Shown piece after piece: positions 13,192 to 18,368 of a stretch of DNA of 18,368 nt. Within the stretch, counting starts at the first letter, position 1. The number at the start of each line of letters is the position of its first letter. Both the position numbers and the translations under genes were made by a program. Source of the DNA: DAOWGG01 sp965369815. GTDB lineage: Bacteria; Patescibacteriota; Gracilibacteria; UM-FILTER-43-11. Location: contig CBDUQS010000025.1 of NCBI GenBank assembly GCA_965369815.1, positions 1 to 18,368 of the forward strand, written 5' to 3'. The notes under the pieces were generated by a model that saw only the letters and a program-made list of their open reading frames with translations, was not told where the DNA came from and searched no databases.

Positions 13192-15183
13192 CTATTTCTT
13201 TTCCTCATCTTTTTTCTCTTCCTCTTTCTTGTCCCCATTCTCATCTTCCTTTTTCTCTTCCTCTGAGTCGGACGAAGCCTCGGAGGAGTCTGACACAACT
13301 TCTCCTTCTTCGGCATCTTCAGTTTTATTGTCGTCAGTCACGGTCACACCCTCATCTGCACTTTCCTGCGCACCCGCTTGTTTATAAATTTCAGCGCCGA
13401 TCTTCTGAGCCTCTTGTTCAAGCTCTTCAGTGGCTTTTTTAAGGGCCTCAGGCTCAGCGTTTTCGTCTTTCAGTAAGTCTTTCACGACATTAATCTTCTC
13501 ATTCACTGGTTTTTTAAGATCATCAGGGATCTTCTCATCGTTTTCACGCATCATCTTTTCAAGCTGGAAGACGATACCATCGGCCTTATTGCGAGTCTCA
13601 ACAGAATCCTTCTTTTTCTTATCTTCTTCAGCATGAGTTTCGGCATCTTTCTTCATCTTTTCAATCTCCTCTTCACTCATACCACTAGCACCCTGAATAG
13701 TGATTGATTGCTCTTTGCCAGTTCCTTTATCTTTCGCCGTTACATTCAAGATTCCGTTCGCATCGATATCAAAAATAACTTCGATCTGAGGAACACCACG
13801 AGGAGCAGGTGGAACACCATCGAGAATGAATCGACCAAGAGACTTATTATCTGCCGCCATTTCACGTTCACCTTGTACCACATGCACATCCACACTGGGT
13901 TGATTATCCGCAGCGGTAGAGAAAACTTGTGATTTAGAGGTTGGAATAGTGGTATTACGCTCAATAACCGGAGTCGCTACTCCACCCAAGGTTTCAACAG
14001 AAAGTGAAAGGGGAGTGACATCCAAAAGAAGTAAATCTTTTACATTGCTGTCTCCCATCAACACACCTCCTTGAATCGCAGCACCAAGGGCTACTACTTC
14101 ATCGGGGTTTACTCCTTGATGAGGCTCTTTTCCAAAAATCTTTTTAGCGGTTTCTAGAACCGAAGGCATTCGGGTCATTCCACCAACCATAATCACTTCA
14201 TCAATGTCTTTAGCATCCAATTTGGCGTCTTTTAAAGCCTTTTTACAAGGAGATTCTACCTTGGTTAAAAGGTCATGAACCAATTCATCTAATTTGGATC
14301 GGCTGAGTTTTAAATTCAAATGCTTTGGCCCACTGGCATCAGCGGTTACAAAAGGAAGATTAATCTCAGTTTCCTGAGCGCTAGAGAGCTCAATTTTAGC
14401 CTTCTCAGCCGCTTCTTTTAGTCGTTGTAGCGCCATTTGATCTTTTGAAAGATCAATTCCATCAGATTTCTTAAATTCTTCTACGAGCCAGTCAATCACA
14501 CGCTGGTCAAAATCATCTCCACCCAAGTGAGTGTCTCCATTGGTCGAAATAACTTCAAACACCCCATCACCCAATTCTAGAATAGAAATATCAAAAGTCC
14601 CTCCTCCTAAATCAAACACCGCCACTTTCATATTTTTCTCTTTCTTGTCCAAGCCGTAAGCGAGCGCTGCCGCAGTAGGTTCGTTGATGATACGCTTTAC
14701 ATCGAAACCAGCAATTTTACCCGCATCTTTAGTGGCTTGGCGTTGCGCGTCGTTAAAGTAAGCCGGAACGGTAATGACCGCTTCGGTAACGGGCTCACCC
14801 AAATAAGCTTCCGCATCTGCCTTCAGCTTTTGAAGAACACGAGCAGAAATTTCGGCAGGTTTGTAAAATTTATCCACCATTTTAATTTCTACCTCCTCGT
14901 TTTTACCCGCTTTGGTCTCAAAAGGCATACCTTTTATTTCCTTCTCAACTTCATCGAGCTTATGCCCGATAAAGCGCTTAGCAGAGAAGATTGTGTTTTT
15001 AGGATTAGTAACCGCTTGCCGTTTGGCAACCACACCCGCAAGACGTTCTCCGTCTTTTTCGGCAACAACCGATGGAGTGGTACGGTTCCCTTCTGCATTC
15101 GAAATAACATTCGGTTCACCACCTTCCATAACTGCCATACAGCTATTAGTGGTTCCTAAATCGATTCCAATAATTTTTCCCAT
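13192..15183 (-). CDS. dnaK: Chaperone protein DnaK (Hsp70)
   Basis: This ATP-driven Hsp70 chaperone works with GrpE (next gene upstream) and DnaJ, which is not in the window. It has 663 residues. ATPase marks are GIDLGTTNSCMA (6-17), NEPTAAALAYGLDKKEKNMKVAVFDLGGGTFD, and MVGGMTRMPSV. The substrate-binding domain has DVTPLSLSVETLGG. It carries the 20-30-residue N-terminal insertion of Gram-negative-type DnaK (the region IGHKLDEVEKEIKGMPFETK). After the helical lid, the C-terminal ~60 residues are an unusual Asp/Glu/Ser/Lys-rich tail ending KKDEEKK, not the EEVKDD-like end of the E. coli type. A CIRCE operator lies in its promoter, so HrcA repression is expected. Confidence 0.98.
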   Translation of the reverse strand: MGKIIGIDLGTTNSCMAVMEGGEPNVISNAEGNRTTPSVVAEKDGERLAGVVAKRQAVTNPKNTIFSAKRFIGHKLDEVEKEIKGMPFETKAGKNEEVEIKMVDKFYKPAEISARVLQKLKADAEAYLGEPVTEAVITVPAYFNDAQRQATKDAGKIAGFDVKRIINEPTAAALAYGLDKKEKNMKVAVFDLGGGTFDISILELGDGVFEVISTNGDTHLGGDDFDQRVIDWLVEEFKKSDGIDLSKDQMALQRLKEAAEKAKIELSSAQETEINLPFVTADASGPKHLNLKLSRSKLDELVHDLLTKVESPCKKALKDAKLDAKDIDEVIMVGGMTRMPSVLETAKKIFGKEPHQGVNPDEVVALGAAIQGGVLMGDSNVKDLLLLDVTPLSLSVETLGGVATPVIERNTTIPTSKSQVFSTAADNQPSVDVHVVQGEREMAADNKSLGRFILDGVPPAPRGVPQIEVIFDIDANGILNVTAKDKGTGKEQSITIQGASGMSEEEIEKMKKDAETHAEEDKKKKDSVETRNKADGIVFQLEKMMRENDEKIPDDLKKPVNEKINVVKDLLKDENAEPEALKKATEELEQEAQKIGAEIYKQAGAQESADEGVTVTDDNKTEDAEEGEVVSDSSEASSDSEEEKKEDENGDKKEEEKKDEEKK

Positions 15184-15209
15184 AATTCTTTATATTGTTA
15201 GAGTGTAAA

Positions 15210-15249
15210 CTAGCACTCACCATTTTAGAGTGCTAAATTAAAATGTCAA
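15210..15249 (-). promoter_or_regulatory. dnaK promoter with CIRCE (HrcA) operator
   Basis: TAGCACTC (15211-15218), nine bases, and GAGTGCTAA (15228-15236) match CIRCE (TTAGCACTC-N9-GAGTGCTAA) with one end mismatch. On the minus strand TTGACA (15249-15244), a 16-nt spacer and TAAAAT (15227-15222) form the promoter, so CIRCE covers the -10 and part of the spacer, and HrcA would block RNA polymerase. A further GAGTG at 15201-15205 is an extra partial half-site. Heat-shock control of dnaK is therefore well supported, independent of grpE. Confidence 0.93.
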
Positions 15250-15281
15250 ACCAAAATTAGTAATTAATAATTTGTAATTAT

Positions 15282-15812
15282 TTAAGATCCGTTCCCAACT
15301 TTTACTTTTGCCGCTTTCAGTGTTTGACCATTATAAGAGTAGCCTGGTTCAAGTTCTTCAGTGATCACATCTTGCTCACCTTCCCCCTGAAGAACTGCTT
15401 CGTGTTTGGTGGGGTCGAGTTTTTCTCCAACCGTCGGAATGCGAATCACTCCCATTTTTTCCAAAGCTTTCATCAGTTCATCATGAGTCTTTACCACACC
15501 CATTGCCCAGCTATCTTCTTTTAAATTTTTCGGAACCTGCTGGCAGGCACGGTCAAAGTTATCGACGATTGGAAGAATCTCTTTTAAAAGCTCTGCATTT
15601 GCAAACTTAACAAAGCGCATTTTATCCTCTTCCGCTCGGCGTTTCATATTCTGCATATCCGCCATACAGCGAGCAAGTTGTTCTTTAAGTTGCTCAGTTT
15701 CATCTACCTTTTTGTCATCCTGAACTTGTTTCAGGATCTGATCCTTATCTTCCTGTTGAGCGGCTTCTATTTTTTCCTGAAGTTCATCTTTTTCTTTTTT
15801 GTCATCAGTCAT
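15282..15812 (-). CDS. grpE: GrpE, nucleotide exchange factor of DnaK
   Basis: It drives ADP release from DnaK. The ATG at 15812 gives 176 residues; a TTG at 15824 would add four. The N-terminal ~45 residues are charged and disordered, then a long helix (EQLKEQLARCMADMQNMKRRAEEDKMRFVKFANAELLKEILPIVDNFDRA) and the C-terminal beta domain with PTVGEKLDPTKHEAVLQ and ELEPGYSYNGQTLKAAKVKVGNG, all typical of GrpE. Within the disordered part, residues reading ILKQVQDD are encoded by a DNA palindrome (15717-15737) that looks like an inserted repeat. Order is grpE then dnaK, with a CIRCE promoter between them; grpE has a separate promoter. Confidence 0.97.
   Translation of the reverse strand: MTDDKKEKDELQEKIEAAQQEDKDQILKQVQDDKKVDETEQLKEQLARCMADMQNMKRRAEEDKMRFVKFANAELLKEILPIVDNFDRACQQVPKNLKEDSWAMGVVKTHDELMKALEKMGVIRIPTVGEKLDPTKHEAVLQGEGEQDVITEELEPGYSYNGQTLKAAKVKVGNGS
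15717..15737. repeat. Palindromic repeat inside the grpE reading frame
   Basis: ATCCTGAA (15717-15724) and TTCAGGAT (15730-15737) form a perfect 8-bp inverted repeat with loop CTTGT, flanked by GTC and CTG. From memory, very similar sequences occur as dispersed short palindromes in many unrelated bacterial genomes. Here it is in frame and adds ILKQVQDD to the disordered GrpE N-terminus. Confidence 0.7.
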
Positions 15813-15839
15813 ATTAAATTTCAATTAAATGTCTGAAGT

Positions 15840-15868
15840 ATTTTATCAGATTCCTATGTGAGCAACAA
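15840..15868 (-). promoter_or_regulatory. Predicted grpE promoter
   Basis: On the minus strand TTGTTG (15868-15863), a 17-nt spacer and TAAAAT (15845-15840) put the start near 15833, about 21 nt before the ATG. No CIRCE is seen here. It diverges closely from the promoter of the 93-aa gene. Confidence 0.5.
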
Positions 15869-15872
15869 TTGC

Positions 15873-15902
15873 TTTACATAAAATGAGCTGAAGGAGTACA
15901 AT
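15873..15902 (+). promoter_or_regulatory. Predicted promoter of the 93-aa gene
   Basis: TTTACA (15873-15878), an 18-nt spacer and TACAAT (15897-15902) predict a start near 15909, about 14 nt before the ATG. AAGGAG (15891-15896) is not an SD: it lies upstream of the start site, more than 25 nt from the ATG, and pairs with CTCCTT (15906-15911) as an inverted repeat around the -10. Confidence 0.6.
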
Positions 15903-15922
15903 CATCTCCTTAATTTTAAGTT

Positions 15923-16204
15923 ATGACAAAATCCAAACGTCAATATCTAATCGAAATGGCTGAGCAGGGTATTCAAACAGCAGAACAAAAAATTCCTGAG
16001 TCCGAGAGTTTACGGAAAAAAATGCTAGAAGGAGCGATTGAAGTGTTTCGTAAAGTAATTGAAGAAGTTACAAAAAATCCATTTCTCGCTGATGAATTAA
16101 AGGTAATCACGGCAAATTTAGTTAGTGCGGTTGAGAAGGAGACAGGCCATGCTTACACAAGAGAGATGGTGATCGAAGCTAGAATGAAGATTAGTCAAAT
16201 CTAA
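15923..16204 (+). CDS. Hypothetical small helical protein (93 aa)
   Basis: I do not recognise this protein. It is soluble, charged and almost wholly helical in appearance (QYLIEMAEQGIQTAEQK; KMLEGAIEVFRKVIEEVTKNPF; ELKVITANLVSAVEKETG). It is divergent from grpE, with its own promoter. It resembles the 105-aa and 59-aa genes only in general style (short, helical, singly transcribed, very short leader), not in sequence that I can align. Confidence 0.65.
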   Translation: MTKSKRQYLIEMAEQGIQTAEQKIPESESLRKKMLEGAIEVFRKVIEEVTKNPFLADELKVITANLVSAVEKETGHAYTREMVIEARMKISQI

Positions 16205-16229
16205 AAAGGAATTTTAAAGATAGTTTGGT

Positions 16230-16258
16230 TTGCGTTTAGTGCTCGAATCTGATAAAAA
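16230..16258 (+). promoter_or_regulatory. Predicted promoter of tRNA-Cys
   Basis: TTGCGT (16230-16235), a 17-nt spacer and TAAAAA (16253-16258) would start transcription near 16265, about 14 nt before the tRNA. The match is moderate. Confidence 0.4.
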
Positions 16259-16278
16259 AAGGAGGTAAGTGATTTCGA

Positions 16279-16355
16279 GGTACCGTGGTGAAGTGGTCTA
16301 ACACTGCGGTTTGCAAAACCGCCATTCGTGGGTTCAAATCCCACCGGTACCTCCA
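16279..16355 (+). tRNA. tRNA-Cys (anticodon GCA), CCA encoded
   Basis: GGTACCG (16279-16285) pairs with CGGTACC (16345-16351). Discriminator U73, a hallmark of cysteine tRNAs, is followed by an encoded CCA (16353-16355). The anticodon stem GCGGT/ACCGC encloses TTGCAAA, giving GCA. The T arm is GTGGG-TTCAAAT-CCCAC. Only 14 nt separate it from the next ORF, with no terminator between. Confidence 0.97.
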
Positions 16356-16369
16356 TTAATTAAAAAACA

Positions 16370-16957
16370 ATGAAAAAATTTCTCAAAAAATTCTTCCACA
16401 AAAAGCGCGATCGTAAAATCAAGCATATTATTTTGATTATTATTCCGCTCATGATCGTAGCAGGAATTATTGGAATCAATGAAGGATTGAAAGATGTGAC
16501 TCCAGCTGTTGAAATCCCTGCAGAGCCAGAGCTATTTGTAGAGGGGCTGATGTTCGATGAGACACGTTTCGCCAAAGTAAGCGATGAAGGAGAGGTGACA
16601 TTCTTAGATGAACCGATTTACAAACGAGGTGAAGCCGTTCATTTCGCTTTAATGAATGTTCGTGAATTTCAAAAAGGAGAGGATGGAAAACATTGGTTGG
16701 ATATGTCGATTGAAGTCCGAAATTCTGATGGGGAAGTTGAACTATTCAAAGATCATTCTTTGGGAGAAGGAAAGTTTGAGCTTGAAAACAACACAGCTCC
16801 TTCACCAAGTGGGGTGTTTGTAGGAGCTCCTGATCTTCAGGCGGGTACTTACACCATGTATTTGACCCTATACGATAAGATTGGTGGAGGAAAAATACGG
16901 CAAAAAGGCGTGTTTGAATTCAGTGAAGAGTCAATCACCCGAACGGTTAGTTTTTAA
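16370..16957 (+). CDS. Membrane-anchored protein with beta-rich extracytoplasmic domain, unknown
   Basis: This 195-residue protein starts with a strongly basic cytoplasmic end (MKKFLKKFFHKKRDRK), followed by a membrane helix (about 18-37) and an outer domain. That domain looks like an Ig-like or other beta-sandwich fold: LDMSIEVRNSDGEVELFKDHSLGEG, SPSGVFVGAPDLQAGTYTMYLTLYDKIGGGKI. The final G-x-Y-T-x-x-L-T-x-Y-D-K-I-GGGK pattern resembles a family of hypothetical proteins I recall, but I cannot name a function. It follows tRNA-Cys by 14 nt and is likely cotranscribed with it. Its 3' end overlaps the convergent PPOX-fold gene by 11 nt. Confidence 0.75.
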   Translation: MKKFLKKFFHKKRDRKIKHIILIIIPLMIVAGIIGINEGLKDVTPAVEIPAEPELFVEGLMFDETRFAKVSDEGEVTFLDEPIYKRGEAVHFALMNVREFQKGEDGKHWLDMSIEVRNSDGEVELFKDHSLGEGKFELENNTAPSPSGVFVGAPDLQAGTYTMYLTLYDKIGGGKIRQKGVFEFSEESITRTVSF

Positions 16958-17444
16958 AGTTAATCAACTCAAAGAAGTCTCCATTTGTTTCGTCGACGGA
17001 TCGTGAAAAGTCCGCCCAGCGGATCCAGGAAGGGGTGATTTTAAGAATAACAAGGTCTCCATTTTGCATTTTAAGAACGGGTGGAATTGGATCCCAGATA
17101 TGAGTTAGAGTTTCCCAGGTGCTAGGAGAGAGTGCTTCAGCGAGCACATCAACTGCCTTTGAGTCTTTTTTAACGGTTTTTAAGGGGGAGATATTGCCTT
17201 CGAGCTGAACCGTTTGTATTTTTTTTGAATCAGTCATCACCATCGCCACTTCACTATTGTGCTGAAGGTTAATGTATTTGCGCGACTGAGTGCCAGTAAC
17301 AATATAAATATTAAATTGGCCATCAACACCAAAGTAAACCGAAGAAATTTGAGGCTTTCCCTCGGCACTTACTGTTGAAAGAGCGCCAAGTTTAACGTCT
17401 TTCAAAAAGGCAATAACGTCTTTTTTAAGTTCTCGCTTTGTCAT
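16947..17444 (-). CDS. Pyridoxamine 5'-phosphate oxidase-like FMN-binding split-barrel protein
   Basis: This 165-residue protein of the PPOX/flavin-reductase-like split-barrel superfamily typically binds FMN or F420 as a dimer. Visible signature: LKDVKLGALSTVSAEGKPQISSVYFGVDGQFNIYIVTGTQSRKYINLQHNSEVAMVM, the usual strand order with the A-T/S-V-x-x-x-G-x-P-x-x-S element and the T-x-x-S-R-K phosphate-contact region. The substrate is not predictable; many members act on small redox or stress molecules. Its ATG begins one nucleotide after the stop of the lipoprotein gene upstream (TAATATG), so the two are translationally coupled. No Shine-Dalgarno is seen. Confidence 0.88.
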   Translation of the reverse strand: MTKRELKKDVIAFLKDVKLGALSTVSAEGKPQISSVYFGVDGQFNIYIVTGTQSRKYINLQHNSEVAMVMTDSKKIQTVQLEGNISPLKTVKKDSKAVDVLAEALSPSTWETLTHIWDPIPPVLKMQNGDLVILKITPSWIRWADFSRSVDETNGDFFELINFKN

Positions 17445-17445
17445 A

Positions 17446-18012
17446 TTAACGTAAATTAAAGCTGGTGACAGTTGCTCCGACTAAATCACGAATTTCTTTT
17501 GGAGTATCAGGAAGCATTCCACCGGAAATAATGTATCCATAGTTGCCCTTGGTTGCGTAAAGTTGGACAAATTTAATTAGTTTTTCAGAGGGGTTGAGTC
17601 GTGCCTGGAAAATATGAAGAAGGGCTGGCTGACTACCAGCTTCAAGTTGAACTTCCTGAATTTTTTGGTAATCAGTTAAGTTCTGAGCGGAAAGATTGAT
17701 ATTCGCACGACCATAATCAATTGAAGAGACCTCTTGTTTCAAATCCTCTTTAACAATATTAACGTTAATAAAGAAGCCGTTGTAAGCCTCGGGAGTGGTG
17801 AATGCCACCAAGGTTTCTTTAGGTATTTCAGAATAAAAATCAGATGAATTGATGATTTTCCAACTAGGATCAATATTAACCGTGAATTCACCACCATCAT
17901 ACATTTGCATTGCCTGAAGAGGGGAAGTGGTGTCCTCTCCGCATCCTGTTAAAAGCCCCGCTAAAACCAAGAGGGAAAACAAGCTGATTATTTTTTTAGT
18001 GAAATATTTCAT
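17446..18012 (-). CDS. Putative lipoprotein (PsbP/Mog1-like style), unknown
   Basis: This 188-residue protein has a lipoprotein signal: MKYFTKKI, a hydrophobic stretch to about residue 21, and lipobox LTGC with Cys24. The mature domain (FTVNIDPSWKIINSSDFYSEIPKETLVAFTTPEAYNGFFINVNIVKED, then LQLYATKGNYGYIISGG-like strands) has the look of PsbP/Mog1-type beta domains, where a first strand pair with a W and later a Y-x-x-x-G turn are common; this is a weak structural impression. It is the first gene of a two-gene operon with the PPOX-fold protein and has a promoter 22 nt before the ATG. Confidence 0.8.
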   Translation of the reverse strand: MKYFTKKIISLFSLLVLAGLLTGCGEDTTSPLQAMQMYDGGEFTVNIDPSWKIINSSDFYSEIPKETLVAFTTPEAYNGFFINVNIVKEDLKQEVSSIDYGRANINLSAQNLTDYQKIQEVQLEAGSQPALLHIFQARLNPSEKLIKFVQLYATKGNYGYIISGGMLPDTPKEIRDLVGATVTSFNLR

Positions 18013-18033
18013 GTTTATTTTTAAGTTATGTTC

Positions 18034-18063
18034 ATTTTAGCAAAGCATATCCCTTAAGTGCAA
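18034..18063 (-). promoter_or_regulatory. Promoter of the lipoprotein-PPOX operon
   Basis: On the minus strand TTGCAC (18063-18058), an 18-nt spacer and TAAAAT (18039-18034) put the start near 18027, about 15 nt before the ATG at 18012. The leader contains no Shine-Dalgarno. Confidence 0.6.
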
Positions 18064-18081
18064 GCGGGAGATAGTTTTCAC

Positions 18082-18110
18082 TTGAGACTCAGACTTGAGC
18101 CCTGTAAAAT
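18082..18110 (+). promoter_or_regulatory. Promoter of the DUF212 gene
   Basis: TTGAGA (18082-18087), a 17-nt spacer and TAAAAT (18105-18110) give a start near 18117, about 16 nt before the ATG at 18133. ACTTGAG occurs twice here (18080-18086 and 18093-18099), so the -35 lies in a short direct repeat. Confidence 0.55.
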
Positions 18111-18132
18111 AAAATCAGTTAAAATAAATATC

Positions 18133-18368
18133 ATGCCAATTTTTCATCAATATCCCATCATCATTCCCTTTATCGCCATCCTTGCTGCCGAAGTAGCAAA
18201 GGCATTGGTCGATATAGTGAGTAAAAGAAGAAAAATACGATTTATCAACCCAGGAGGGATGCCAAGTGGACATTCATCATTTGTTTCCGCACTGGTGGTA
18301 GTTGTAGCTTACCGAGAGGGGGTTGGGAGCACTTTCTGTATGATTAGTGCGGTATTGGCTTTAAGCGT
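18133..18368 (+). CDS. DUF212 / divergent PAP2-family membrane protein, N-terminal part
   Basis: The first 78 residues are in the window; the gene runs off the right edge. The start MPIFHQYPIIIPFIAILAAEVAKALVDIV is a membrane helix. It is followed by a basic loop and then GGMPSGHSSFVSALVVVVAYREGVGSTFCMISAVLALS. G-G-M-P-S-x-H-S is the conserved motif of the DUF212 (YuiD-like, divergent PAP2) family, where a Ser-Gly-His stretch resembles the phosphatase motif of PAP2 enzymes. The usual family length is about 150 residues, so about half is present. The function is unproven; a lipid-phosphate phosphatase role is commonly guessed. Confidence 0.85.
   Translation, partial: MPIFHQYPIIIPFIAILAAEVAKALVDIVSKRRKIRFINPGGMPSGHSSFVSALVVVVAYREGVGSTFCMISAVLALS

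Noticed and set aside
13089..13442. Plus-strand ORFs over dnaK (also 14737-15208)
   Set aside because: They are shadows of dnaK codons: low-complexity or basic translations without family resemblance, while the minus-strand frame is a full DnaK.
15891..15911. AAGGAG as a Shine-Dalgarno for the 93-aa gene
   Set aside because: It is 26 nt before the ATG and upstream of the predicted start site; it is better read as an inverted repeat with CTCCTT around the -10.
1..18368. UGA recoding (as in some candidate phyla)
   Set aside because: Full-length families end at TAA, TAG or TGA in the right places, and no gene needs UGA read as an amino acid; the Na/Pi transporter ends properly at TGA.

Overview
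The window is a compact, AT-rich bacterial chromosome segment with genes on both strands and very short gaps. It uses the standard stop codons: TAA predominates, and TGA ends the Na/Pi transporter gene. No phage, transposase or CRISPR is visible. Nothing fixes the taxon. Almost no start codon has a Shine-Dalgarno sequence, and several genes have strong sigma-70-type promoters only 10-20 nt from the ATG. DnaK carries the N-terminal insertion typical of Gram-negative-type DnaK rather than the shorter Firmicutes form, yet the dnaK promoter has a CIRCE operator and thrS has a T-box. I infer an uncultured, non-Firmicutes lineage, possibly a candidate phylum; this is a guess.

Layout. 1-4080: the end of a PfkB-family sugar/nucleoside kinase, a lipoprotein, a Na/Pi-cotransporter with a PhoU-like tail, an unknown acidic 290-residue protein and a doubtful small membrane ORF. 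4178-5499: a WecA/TagO-type polyprenyl-phosphate sugar-1-phosphate transferase behind a two-helix membrane protein. 5500-7824: a promoter, a full T-box leader with antiterminator and terminator, then a threonyl-tRNA synthetase without a TGS domain. 7821-9158: an unknown 445-residue protein. 9470-10054: a SanA-like DUF218 protein. 10272-10392: tRNA-Leu(CAA) and its terminator. 10391-12689: three small unknown genes, two bacteriohemerythrins and a cold-shock protein with a structured leader. 12691-15812: a small membrane protein, dnaK and grpE, with CIRCE between grpE and dnaK. 15923-18368: a small helical protein, tRNA-Cys(GCA) followed at once by a membrane-anchored protein, a lipoprotein/flavin-reductase-like pair, and the start of a DUF212 (divergent PAP2) membrane protein.

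Themes. Stress response (GrpE-DnaK under HrcA/CIRCE, Csp), threonine-tRNA sensing (T-box to thrS), oxygen or redox handling (two hemerythrins, PPOX-fold protein) and envelope functions (WecA-type transferase, SanA-like, DUF212, two lipoproteins). The most informative points are the T-box/thrS unit, a palindromic repeat inside the grpE reading frame, and a duplicated gene-end-plus-terminator module shared by dnaK and its downstream neighbour. The hairpin in the csp leader and the short, SD-less leaders also stand out. I found no convincing novel defence or mobile system.
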